Of a DNA stretch of 5,566 nt, positions 1-5,566 are shown piece after piece; the first letter of the stretch is position 1, and each line of letters starts with the position of its first letter. Under the pieces are notes generated by a model, which ran no database searches, had not been told where the DNA came from, and saw only the letters and a program-made list of their open reading frames with translations. The stretch is from Reyranella sp. Lineage in GTDB: Bacteria; Pseudomonadota; Alphaproteobacteria; Reyranellales; Reyranellaceae. Location of the stretch: NCBI GenBank assembly GCA_016780605.1, contig JADHLS010000423.1, positions 1 through 5,566 of the forward strand. Direction: 5' to 3'. A program made the translations under genes and the position numbers.

Positions 1-762
1 CTGGTCACCAACGAGGGCAACGCCGATCTTTCCAACACGCTGCCCCGGATGCACATCGTGCTGGCCAGCATCGAGAAGGTGATCCCCACGCTTGAGGATG
101 CCGCCGTGCTGCTGCGCGTGCTGGCGCGTTCGGCCACCGGCCAGGAATCGTCGGCCTACACCACGCTTAACACCGGCCCCAAGCGGCCGGGCGATCTCGA
201 CGGGCCCGAGCAGTATCACGTCGTCATCCTCGACAACGGCCGCTCCTCGGTGCTGGGCACGGAAATGCAGGACATGCTGCGCTGTATCCGCTGCGGCGCC
301 TGCATGAACCATTGCCCGGTCTACGGCGCGATCGGCGGTCACGCCTATGGTTGGGTCTATCCCGGGCCGATCGGCGCCGTGCTGACGCCGCAGCTGATCG
401 GCGTCGAGGAGGCGGGCAACCTTCCCAATGCCTCGACCTTCTGCGGCCGCTGCGAGAGCGTTTGCCCGGTGCGCATCCCCCTGCCCGGCCTGATGCGTCA
501 CTGGCGCGAGCGCGAGTTCGAGCGGCATCTCACGCCGCGCGCGGCGCGCCAGGGCCTGGCAGTGTGGAGCTTTCTTGCCCAGCGGCCGCGCGTCTATCGC
601 GCCCTTACAGGGCTCGCCAACCGTGTCCTTGCCCTGTTTGGCCGCGCTGAAGGCCGCTACCACACCTTGCCTCTGGCCGGCGGCTGGACGCGCTTTCGCG
701 ACTTCCCCGCACCGCCGGCCGGCGGCACGTTCCATGCTCAGTGGCAGCGCAGGCAGCCATGA
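1..762 (+). CDS. lutB: LutB, iron-sulfur subunit of L-lactate utilization complex (5'-partial)
   Basis: This is the C-terminal part (253 codons) of LutB (YkgF family). With LutA and LutC it forms the cytoplasmic LutABC system that oxidises L-lactate to pyruvate. The frame is open from base 1, so the start lies upstream; family members are about 470 residues, so roughly half is present. The first residues (VTNEGNADL, then TLPRMHIV) match the conserved core of the family. A first iron-sulfur motif, CIRCGACMNHCP (C-x2-C-x2-C-x3-C-P), begins at base 283. A second, CGRCESVCP (C-x2-C-x3-C-P), begins at base 442 and is followed by VRIPLP. Together they fit two [4Fe-4S] clusters, and the second has the three-cysteine form usual for this family. 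The last ~70 residues (WSFLAQRP, then LPLAGGWTRFRDFP) match the LutB C-terminal domain. The TGA stop overlaps the lutC start as ATGA, which suggests translational coupling. Assignment to LutB is firm; lactate as the physiological substrate is inferred from the family. Confidence 0.93.
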   Translation: MVTNEGNADLSNTLPRMHIVLASIEKVIPTLEDAAVLLRVLARSATGQESSAYTTLNTGPKRPGDLDGPEQYHVVILDNGRSSVLGTEMQDMLRCIRCGACMNHCPVYGAIGGHAYGWVYPGPIGAVLTPQLIGVEEAGNLPNASTFCGRCESVCPVRIPLPGLMRHWREREFERHLTPRAARQGLAVWSFLAQRPRVYRALTGLANRVLALFGRAEGRYHTLPLAGGWTRFRDFPAPPAGGTFHAQWQRRQP

Positions 763-1433
763 GCGAGGCACGCGCGTCGATCCTGAACGGCATCCGCCGC
801 TCCCTGCGGCGCGGCGAGCTCAGCGCTGCGGCGCGACAGGCCGTCGAGGCGCGCTTGGCCGAGCCGCCGCGCGGGCCGGCTGTGGCCCGCGCCAACCTTG
901 CCCAACCGGACAAGGTCGCGCTGTTCTGCCAATGGGCCGAGGCCAACAATGCAACGGTGGCCCGCGTAGCGGCGGCCGACGTGCCGGCCGAGGTCGCAGG
1001 CTACCTCGCGCGCAGCAACCTGCCGGCCGAGGCCGTGATGGCGCCGTCGCCGGCCCTCGACGGCTACGATTGGGCCGGCCAGAAGATGCTGTCGCTACGC
1101 CGTGGCCGCGGCGAGGCGCGCGACCAGGTCTCGATCACCGGCGCCTTCGCCGGCATCGCCGAGACGGGAACGCTGGTGACGGCGTCGGGCCCCGAGCACC
1201 CGGTGACGCTCAATCTCCTGCCCGACACCCACATCGTCGTGCTGCGCGAGAGCGACATCGTTTCAGGCTACGAGGATGTGTGGGTCCGCCTGCGCGCCCG
1301 TTACGGCAAGGACCGCATGCCGCGCACCGTGAACACCATCACGGGGCCGTCACGCACCGGCGACATCGAGCAGACCATCGAGCTCGGCGCGCACGGGCCA
1401 CGACGCATGCATATCCTGGTGGTGCGCGAATGA
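759..1433 (+). CDS. lutC: LutC, LUD-domain lactate utilization protein
   Basis: LutC (YkgG family) is a 224-residue LUD-domain protein and the third component of LutABC L-lactate oxidation; its exact biochemical role is less clear than that of LutA and LutB. The N-terminus (SEARASILNGIRRSL) is the usual short helix rich in Ala and Arg. The C-terminal half carries the conserved LUD signatures: SITGAFAGIAETGTLV, then PDTHIVVL, and near the end TITGPSRTGDIEQTIELGAHGP. I chose the ATG at 759 because it overlaps the lutB stop as ATGA and gives the usual family length. A GTG at 741 in the same frame would add six residues (VAAQAA) and is less likely. The only Shine-Dalgarno-like sequence is a weak AGG at 751-753, consistent with coupling to lutB translation. 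No frameshift or missing core motif is seen. Confidence 0.93.
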   Translation: MSEARASILNGIRRSLRRGELSAAARQAVEARLAEPPRGPAVARANLAQPDKVALFCQWAEANNATVARVAAADVPAEVAGYLARSNLPAEAVMAPSPALDGYDWAGQKMLSLRRGRGEARDQVSITGAFAGIAETGTLVTASGPEHPVTLNLLPDTHIVVLRESDIVSGYEDVWVRLRARYGKDRMPRTVNTITGPSRTGDIEQTIELGAHGPRRMHILVVRE

Positions 1434-1443
1434 GGGCGCTCGG

Positions 1444-2205
1444 ATGAGCGCGGCCGGCGACGCATCTCCTCCGCACGGCAAGGCGGAGTTGCGCGTCGTT
1501 GGCACAAGCGTCACGCACGAGATCGAGGCGCTGTTCGACCGCGTGGCGGCCTCGCTCGGCCGTCGCGCGCCGCGCGTTCTTCAGGTCGGCTCGCGCAGCC
1601 TGGTCTCCGATCGCAATGTCCTCAACTGGCGCAGCCTGGTGGGCAAGCGGTTCGGCGGGCGCGGCCGCTTTGTCGGCATCGACCTCGAGGAGGGCGCCAA
1701 TGTCGACCGTGTCGTCGACGTCTGCGGGTCTGCGGCCAGCTTGAAGGCGAGCCTGGGCGAGGAGGCGTTCGACCTCGTCGTCTGCTGCCATGTGCTGGAG
1801 CACACGAGCGATCCCTGGCGCGCCGCACGCAACATGGAGGGGCTGCTGAAGCCGGGCGGTCATGTCTTCGTGTCGGCGGCGTGGTCGCAGGCTTTCCATG
1901 CCACGCCCGACGATCTCTGGCGCTTCTCCGTGCGTGGACTGATGCGGCTGTTCGCGCGACTGGAGATCGTGTCGGCCTTCTACAGCGGCGGCGATGTCGG
2001 GCTGGACGTGGCCTACCGCGTGGTGCGCGACGGCAAGCCCGAGCTCGAGCCGCGCTCCGGCGCCGTCGAGCAGGGCCTGTTCCAGCTCGTGCTGGACCAT
2101 GAGGACAACCGCGCCGTCCTCGCCCGCCAGGCCACGGAGCGCCTGCCGGTATCGCGTACCTACATGCCGACGCTGTTCGTCAACATCGTGGGTCGTTCGA
2201 TCTAG
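1444..2205 (+). CDS. Class I SAM-dependent methyltransferase (type 11-like)
   Basis: This 253-residue protein is predicted to be a soluble methyltransferase with a Rossmann fold. The SAM-binding elements appear in order. Motif I is RVLQVGSRS at residues 44-52, a variant of the usual E/DxGxG with Gln-Val-Gly-Ser. The acidic ribose-binding turn is FVGIDLEEG at 76-84, with Asp80. A second strand, RVVDV, lies at 89-93. The stretch FDLVVCCHVLEHTSDP (109-124) followed by LLKPGGHVFVS (134-144) is the classic type 11 core. Downstream, HATPDDLWRFSVRGL (152-166) resembles the H-x-x-P-D-D-x-W-R-F element of methyltransferases that often act on sugars or other small molecules. The substrate cannot be read from the sequence. 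The gene starts 10 bp after the lutC stop, and GAGGG at 1432-1436, overlapping that stop, is a well-placed ribosome binding site. It is therefore probably co-transcribed with lutBC, although it is not a standard lut gene. It could be an unrelated gene that simply follows the operon. Confidence 0.85.
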   Translation: MSAAGDASPPHGKAELRVVGTSVTHEIEALFDRVAASLGRRAPRVLQVGSRSLVSDRNVLNWRSLVGKRFGGRGRFVGIDLEEGANVDRVVDVCGSAASLKASLGEEAFDLVVCCHVLEHTSDPWRAARNMEGLLKPGGHVFVSAAWSQAFHATPDDLWRFSVRGLMRLFARLEIVSAFYSGGDVGLDVAYRVVRDGKPELEPRSGAVEQGLFQLVLDHEDNRAVLARQATERLPVSRTYMPTLFVNIVGRSI

Positions 2206-2323
2206 GGTCGAAAACTCACGGCGTCTGGTTTCAGCTCAGTTGCCGACATCAGTCCGTCGGATATGGGCCAAAAGCAGTCTAGGGCAGCATATTCCTCGAC
2301 GCGAGCCTCGGCGCTTTTCGGTC
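2206..2323. other. Convergent intergenic spacer, possible degraded dispersed repeat
   Basis: This 118-bp gap lies between the stop codons of the plus-strand methyltransferase gene and the minus-strand YHS gene. Its only clear secondary structure is CCGAC (2243-2247) paired with GTCGG (2256-2260) across an 8-nt loop. No T-run follows on either strand, so it is not a convincing intrinsic terminator. The segment around 2263-2275 (ATGGGCCAAAAGC, or GCTTTTGGCCCAT on the minus strand) resembles, from memory, sequence in short non-coding repeats scattered through alphaproteobacterial genomes. That resemblance is unverified. The open frames crossing this gap have no recognisable protein features. Confidence 0.35.
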
Positions 2324-2782
2324 TCACTGGTACGGCGCGTCGGCCAGTGTCTTCCAGTTTTCCTTTCCTTTGGCGATCGTGCCGGCCGCATCGGCGCGCA
2401 TGCTGTCGAGGCTCTTGGCGCTCGATAACACGTACAGCCGGCCGTCGACGATCAGCCAGCTCTCCGGGTCCGCCTCGACCTTCACGCCCATGGCAATCCC
2501 GGCAGCGCACGACCCCGCGAACTGCGGTGCGTAGCGGTCCGGATCGGCCTTGAACAGGTCGAGATGGTGGGCCGACGCGAAGCGATAGCGCGTGCCATCG
2601 TAGGTGGTTTCGTATTTGGGATCTCCGAGCATCGGCTTGGCGTCGGTGAAGTAGGCGACTGGGTCGTAGCCTTTGATCGCCAGGCGCGACGGCGCGGGTT
2701 GCCCGGTTTGCGCCCGGGTGATCGATGCGGCGATGGGCAGCCCAACCAGCGACAGGACGAAAATAGCGCGACGGCCGATCAT
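2324..2782 (-). CDS. Secreted YHS domain-containing protein
   Basis: This 152-residue protein probably lies in the periplasm. The N-terminus MIGRRAIFVLSLVGLPIAAS is a typical Sec signal peptide: two Arg, a hydrophobic core, then a likely cleavage after TRA (residue 24). The mature part matches the secreted YHS family. It has KGYDPVAYF at 37-45, then YDGTRYRFASAHHLDLF (61-77), DPDRYAPQFAGSCAAGIAMG (80-99), and the second-half pattern DPESWLIVDGRLYVL (105-119) with a C-terminal KGKENWKTL (138-146). The Tyr-His-Ser triplet that names the domain is not kept (YRF at the equivalent place), but the rest of the family pattern is intact. YHS domains are thought to bind metal or act as small accessory domains; no precise role can be given here. 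The ATG has a good Shine-Dalgarno sequence (GAGGTG). The gene is divergent from the cyclase gene and convergent to the methyltransferase gene. Confidence 0.88.
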   Translation of the reverse strand: MIGRRAIFVLSLVGLPIAASITRAQTGQPAPSRLAIKGYDPVAYFTDAKPMLGDPKYETTYDGTRYRFASAHHLDLFKADPDRYAPQFAGSCAAGIAMGVKVEADPESWLIVDGRLYVLSSAKSLDSMRADAAGTIAKGKENWKTLADAPYQ

Positions 2783-2787
2783 GACAG

Positions 2788-2793
2788 CACCTC
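2788..2793 (-). promoter_or_regulatory. Ribosome binding site of the YHS gene
   Basis: Reading the minus strand, GAGGTG stands 5 nt before the ATG at 2782. It supports this start and the full signal peptide. Confidence 0.7.
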
Positions 2794-2796
2794 GCT

Positions 2797-2815
2797 TGCG
2801 GTCGGCGGGACCGCA
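2797..2815. repeat. Perfect 7-bp inverted repeat, candidate operator or leader hairpin
   Basis: TGCGGTC (2797-2803) and GACCGCA (2809-2815) form a perfect inverted repeat around a 5-nt centre (GGCGG). It lies 14 bp upstream of the YHS start, just before that gene's ribosome binding site. On the plus strand it falls between the candidate -35 (2796-2801, partly overlapping it) and the -10 (2820-2825) of the cyclase gene. It could be a binding site for a dimeric repressor, or a GC-rich hairpin in the YHS leader RNA. There is no T-run, so it is not a terminator. A repeat of this size can occur by chance in GC-rich DNA. Confidence 0.4.
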
Positions 2816-2864
2816 CCATCATACTACCGGAGGATTCTCAGGGCCGCCAGACGCGCGGCTGCAC

Positions 2865-2870
2865 AGAGGG
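2865..2870 (+). promoter_or_regulatory. Ribosome binding site that fixes the TTG start of the cyclase gene
   Basis: AGAGGG lies 9 nt before a TTG at 2880. This TTG is followed directly by the conserved family N-terminus (AREQRRLAAIVAVD). The combination favours TTG 2880 over upstream in-frame candidates such as the ATG at 2781, which would overlap the YHS start codon on the other strand. Confidence 0.65.
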
Positions 2871-2879
2871 AATATCGCT

Positions 2880-4784
2880 TTGGCGCGCGAGCAGCGTAGG
2901 TTGGCCGCCATCGTCGCGGTGGACGTTGTCGGCTATTCCCGCCTGATGGGTCGGGACGAGAGCGGCACCTTGGCGGCGTTGAAAGCGCTACGAAGCGAAT
3001 TCGTCGACCCCAAGATCGCCGAGCATGGCGGCCGCCTCGTCAAGACCACCGGAGACGGCTTGCTGGTAGAGTTCGCCAGCGTGGTCGATGCCATGAACTG
3101 CACCATGGAACTGCAGGGCGCCATGGCCGAGCGCAACGATGCCGAGCCTGAAGATCGGCGGCTCGTCTTTCGCATCGGCGTGAACGAGGGCGACATCATC
3201 ATCGACAGCGACGACATATTCGGCGACGGCGTCAATGTGGCCGCGCGGCTGCAGGAGGTCGCACCGCCCGGCGGTGTCTGCCTATCGAGCCGGGTCTATG
3301 ACCACGTGCGCGACCGGCTGAGCAGCCCGCTTGAGGATGGCGGGGAGCGGACCCTCAAGAACATCGCGCGACCGGTTCAGGTCTACCTATGGACTCCGCG
3401 CCCAGCCGTGAGCGCATCGCCTGCACAGACTGTCAAAACGACGACGAAACCAAGGGCAAGTCAGGGTCGCATCGTCTGGACGTTCGCAGCGGTTGCCAGC
3501 GTTGCGCTCGGTGTTGCCGGATGGTGGTGGTTCTCCTCGATCGCGGGCCGTTCGGAGGCGCCACCAGCAGCGCAGGCGGCGACCGCGGGGAACGTGCCCA
3601 GCGCGTCGTCGCGGCCGGCCATCGCGGTCCTTCCCTTCGTCAATCTGAGCGGCGATCCTTCGCAGGATTATTTCAGCGACGGTCTTACCGAGGACGTGAT
3701 CGCAGCCCTCGGCCGCTTCGGCTCGCTGACGGTCATGGCGCGCAACGCGGTCTTTCCGTTCAAGGGCAAGAACGTGAAACCTTCCGAGATCGGCCGCGAG
3801 CTCGGCGTGCGCTACATCGTCGAGGGCAGCGTGCGGCGTGCCGGCGATCGCGTCCGCGTCAACGTGCAGCTCACCGACGCCGTCGCGGGGAAACTGCTCT
3901 GGTCGCAACAGTACGACGACGAACTCAAGGACGTGTTCGCCGTGCAGGATTCGGTCACTCGGCAATTGGCGGGTGCGCTCGCCGTCAGCCTGACACGCGT
4001 CGAGGAGCGGCGCGCTCTGTCCAAGCCGACCGACAGCCTCGACGCCTACGATCTCGTGCTGCGCGGCCGCGAGCGCCTTCAGACCTCGACGCGGCAGGCC
4101 AATCGCGCAGCCCGCGAGTTCTTCGACCGGGCGGCCGTGCTCGATCCAACTTACGCCGATGCCTATGCCTGGAACGGCCGAGCATATCTCGAGCTGGCGG
4201 ACTACGGCTGGACGGAGGATATCAACGCAGCGGTCGACCATGCCCTGGAGCTCGGCCGGAAGGCTGTGACGCTCGATCCCGAATCAGTGTTGGGACACCG
4301 CGTGATTGGCCTTGTCCACCTGGCGCGTGGCCAATACGAGCAGGCGTCGGCCGAGATCGACAGAGCGCTCGCCCTTAATCCCAGCGATAGCGTTGGTCTG
4401 CAGGCGCACGCCGAAGTGCTGCTCTGGCTCGGTCGCATCGAGGAAGCGATCCAGGTCAGCGAAGCTGCGCTGCGCTTCGACCCGCTCCCACGGATCACCA
4501 CGCTGTTTAACCTAGGCATGGCCTACTACGAGGCGTGGCGTCACGCCGATGCCGTTCGTGTTTTGGAACGGGCCATCGCGCGCGTTCCCGAAAATGCGGC
4601 CGTACACGCCTTGCTGGCTGCCACCTTCGCCCAACTCGACCGGCCGCAGGACGCGGCGCGCGAGCGTGAGGCGCTCAAGCGCGTCAGTCCGTTCTTCGAC
4701 GCCGCTGCCTTCGGCTCGCGTTTCCAGAACCCGACGCACCGTGCCTACCTGACTGAAGGCCTCGCCAAGGCCGGCTTGATCTAG
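2880..4784 (+). CDS. Membrane-anchored class III adenylate/guanylate cyclase with TolB-like and TPR domains
   Basis: This 634-residue protein (numbered from the TTG at 2880) probably makes cAMP from ATP. Residues ~5-170 form a class III cyclase domain. All six expected catalytic positions are present: metal-binding Asp15 (VAVDVVGYSRL) and Asp59 (KTTGDGLLVEF); purine-specifying Lys55 and Asp112 (DIFGDG); and transition-state Asn119 and Arg123 (VNVAARL). The Lys/Asp pair favours ATP over GTP. A Ser/Ala/Pro/Thr-rich linker leads to one transmembrane helix at ~198-218, ending in WWWF. Residues ~245-375 are a TolB-like N-terminal domain (RPAIAVLPFVNLSGDPSQDY, DGLTEDVIAALGRF, YIVEGSVRRAGDRVRVNVQL). 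From ~385 to the end come five or six TPR-type units (for example YEQASAEIDRALALNP). A single helix predicts a cytoplasmic cyclase and a periplasmic TolB/TPR part, which may sense or bind a partner. The start is TTG, backed by a ribosome binding site and by family alignment from memory; longer versions would run over the YHS gene. Confidence 0.88.
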   Translation: MAREQRRLAAIVAVDVVGYSRLMGRDESGTLAALKALRSEFVDPKIAEHGGRLVKTTGDGLLVEFASVVDAMNCTMELQGAMAERNDAEPEDRRLVFRIGVNEGDIIIDSDDIFGDGVNVAARLQEVAPPGGVCLSSRVYDHVRDRLSSPLEDGGERTLKNIARPVQVYLWTPRPAVSASPAQTVKTTTKPRASQGRIVWTFAAVASVALGVAGWWWFSSIAGRSEAPPAAQAATAGNVPSASSRPAIAVLPFVNLSGDPSQDYFSDGLTEDVIAALGRFGSLTVMARNAVFPFKGKNVKPSEIGRELGVRYIVEGSVRRAGDRVRVNVQLTDAVAGKLLWSQQYDDELKDVFAVQDSVTRQLAGALAVSLTRVEERRALSKPTDSLDAYDLVLRGRERLQTSTRQANRAAREFFDRAAVLDPTYADAYAWNGRAYLELADYGWTEDINAAVDHALELGRKAVTLDPESVLGHRVIGLVHLARGQYEQASAEIDRALALNPSDSVGLQAHAEVLLWLGRIEEAIQVSEAALRFDPLPRITTLFNLGMAYYEAWRHADAVRVLERAIARVPENAAVHALLAATFAQLDRPQDAAREREALKRVSPFFDAAAFGSRFQNPTHRAYLTEGLAKAGLI

Positions 4785-4857
4785 CGGTAGCAAACAGCAC
4801 GAACCTGACGGAGCAGAAGTCGACGGTCACGGCTTTTGGATTTTAACCCTAGTCCGT
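4785..4857. other. Convergent spacer without a visible terminator
   Basis: This 73-bp gap separates the stop codons of the cyclase gene and the oxygenase gene. It is more AT-rich than its surroundings at its right end (GGCTTTTGGATTTTAA), but no GC-rich stem precedes the T-tracts. GACGGA (4807-4812) can pair with TCCGTC (4853-4858), but the 40-nt loop makes this likely chance. I see no gene or RNA in it. Confidence 0.5.
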
Positions 4858-5566
4858 CTAGGAGCGCGTGCGGCGGAACAGCATGGTCACGTTGCGTCGC
4901 CGGTTCTCGAAGCCGGGCGCGAAGCGGGTGGTCGCCGTCTGGTGGAAGATCGAGCCTTTGAAGATCAGCGCCCGGTTCTCGGCATAGGCGTACGACGTCT
5001 GCCGCGCGCCCTCCTGGCTCAAGAAGGCGGGGATGTCCTTCCCGCCGAAGTTGTAGTCGTAGAAGGTCCAGTCCGCGGGGGCCGCGACGTCCCACACATC
5101 GAGCCCGCCGGTGCCCGGCTGCAGGTTGGCCTGGTCCGGCGTGATCCAGAAATTGAGGCTGATGTCGGACTGGTCGGCATGGATATCGGTGCCCGGCCGC
5201 TCGTGCTGACAGACGAATGACCACCAGTAGCTGAGATGGTGTTCGCCCAGCAGCTCGGGCAGCGCCGCGCGCAGCTCGGCGCCGATCTTTAGCAGCAGCG
5301 CGCTGAAGAAGCCGGATTCGGGGTTGGCGCCGATGTAGCCCGGCGGATAGGACCGCCGCCATACCGTCGATCGCAGGCAGAAGCGCTGGAGCTGAGCGAG
5401 CGCTTGTGGCGTCAGCAGATGGTCGAAGCAGGTGATCCCTTTTCCGTCCTGGAAGGCCTGGGCGACACCCCTCCAGTCCCGTGGAGCGAGGCAAAGCTGC
5501 GGCGGCGCCTCGTCATGAATCACCAGCGGCGGATCGGCCAGGATCCGACCATATTGGCCGCCCAAC
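4858..5566 (-). CDS. 2-oxoglutarate/Fe(II) oxygenase-like domain protein (5'-partial)
   Basis: The reading frame is open to the window edge on the minus strand. About 236 codons are visible, with no ATG in the N-terminal part, so the start is probably outside. The C-terminal ~130 residues look like a double-stranded beta-helix 2-oxoglutarate-dependent oxygenase. Counting from the TTG at 5565, the motif HADQSDISLNFWITPD gives iron ligands His129 and Asp131. Then comes PGTGGLDVW (150-158), and IFKGSIFHQT supplies the distal His208. An Arg cluster, NRRRNVTMLF (221-230), lies 14-16 residues further on, where the 2-oxoglutarate carboxylate anchor is expected. The order His-x-Asp, His, Arg is complete, so the enzyme may be active. 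The upstream part (CFDHLLTPQALAQLQRFC, 46-63) resembles the lead-in helix of prolyl-4-hydroxylase-like proteins. Such domains often sit at the end of TPR proteins, so the missing N-terminus might hold TPRs; that is inference. The substrate is unknown. The gene is convergent to the cyclase gene. Confidence 0.7.
   Translation of the reverse strand, partial: LGGQYGRILADPPLVIHDEAPPQLCLAPRDWRGVAQAFQDGKGITCFDHLLTPQALAQLQRFCLRSTVWRRSYPPGYIGANPESGFFSALLLKIGAELRAALPELLGEHHLSYWWSFVCQHERPGTDIHADQSDISLNFWITPDQANLQPGTGGLDVWDVAAPADWTFYDYNFGGKDIPAFLSQEGARQTSYAYAENRALIFKGSIFHQTATTRFAPGFENRRRNVTMLFRRTRS

Larger units (their letters stand above)
2783..2879. promoter_or_regulatory. Divergent promoter region between YHS and cyclase genes
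   Basis: This 97-bp region must hold the promoters of both divergent genes unless they start inside a coding sequence. On the minus strand, TATGAT (2823 to 2818) matches the -10 consensus at 5 of 6 positions, but no good -35 is visible upstream. On the plus strand, CATACT (2820-2825) matches 4 of 6 and sits 18 nt after TTGCGG (2796-2801), a weak -35. The two -10-like boxes overlap, so RNA polymerase binding for the two genes could be mutually exclusive. These are visual matches only; in GC-rich alphaproteobacteria such boxes are weak predictors. Confidence 0.35.

Noticed and set aside
575..1447. A 290-codon plus-strand open frame across the lutB/lutC junction
   Set aside because: It overlaps two firmly identified genes in another frame, is rich in Arg, Ala, Gly and Pro, has no recognisable domain, and is typical of GC-rich shadow frames.
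1339..2100. A 253-codon minus-strand open frame antisense to the methyltransferase gene
   Set aside because: It lies antisense to a gene with clear SAM-binding motifs, has no family features or signal, and its composition is that of a shadow frame.
2243..2260. A CCGAC/GTCGG hairpin as a bidirectional terminator
   Set aside because: It has a short stem, a loop of 8 nt and no T-tract on either side, so it is not a convincing intrinsic terminator.
2202..2822. A 206-codon minus-strand frame covering the YHS gene and its flanks
   Set aside because: It is offset from the YHS frame and has a low-complexity Arg-rich sequence; the YHS frame has the signal peptide, ribosome binding site and domain.
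3387..4241. A 284-codon minus-strand frame and a similar long plus-strand frame (3389-4378) inside the cyclase gene
   Set aside because: Both lie within the TolB/TPR coding region, whose own frame shows conserved domains. Long alternative frames are expected at this GC content.
4758..4772. A GGCCT-N5-AGGCC hairpin near the end of the cyclase gene
   Set aside because: It lies inside the coding sequence and has no following T-run; a 5-bp stem is expected by chance.
1..5566. CRISPR, tRNA, rRNA, insertion sequence, toxin-antitoxin or defence system
   Set aside because: No repeat arrays, tRNA-like cloverleaf, transposase or nuclease motifs were seen on either strand; the confident genes are metabolic, signalling or accessory.

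Overview
The window is GC-rich DNA with dense, tightly packed genes, and it looks like the chromosome of an alphaproteobacterium (Hyphomicrobiales or Rhodospirillales-like). The main pointer is a class III cyclase fused to TolB-like and TPR domains, an architecture expanded in those orders, together with a secreted YHS protein. The genus cannot be fixed from the sequence alone.

Layout. (1) 1-762, plus: the C-terminal half of LutB, the iron-sulfur subunit of the LutABC L-lactate oxidation complex; its 5' end lies outside the window. (2) 759-1433, plus: LutC, joined to lutB by an ATGA stop/start overlap. (3) 1444-2205, plus: a class I SAM-dependent methyltransferase 10 bp after lutC, probably in the same transcript. 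(4) 2206-2323: a convergent intergenic stretch with no clear terminator, and possibly a remnant of a dispersed repeat. (5) 2324-2782, minus: a small secreted YHS-domain protein. (6) 2783-2879: a divergent promoter region with a 7-bp inverted repeat and overlapping -10-like boxes. (7) 2880-4784, plus: a 634-residue membrane protein with an N-terminal class III adenylate/guanylate cyclase domain, one transmembrane helix, a TolB-like domain and C-terminal TPRs. All six cyclase catalytic positions are present. (8) 4785-4857: a short convergent spacer. (9) 4858-5566, minus: a 2-oxoglutarate/Fe(II) oxygenase-like domain whose N-terminus runs off the window edge.

How they fit together. LutB and LutC act together, with an expected LutA upstream, to oxidise L-lactate to pyruvate. 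The methyltransferase is linked to them by position only. The YHS protein and the cyclase are divergently transcribed from a shared 97-bp region, so co-regulation is possible. The terminal oxygenase is convergent to the cyclase and has no evident functional link to it.

I found no RNA gene, CRISPR array, insertion sequence or clear defence or mobile system. Nothing here is strongly novel. The best leads are the shared regulatory region, the cyclase with its TTG start, and the methyltransferase appended to lutBC.
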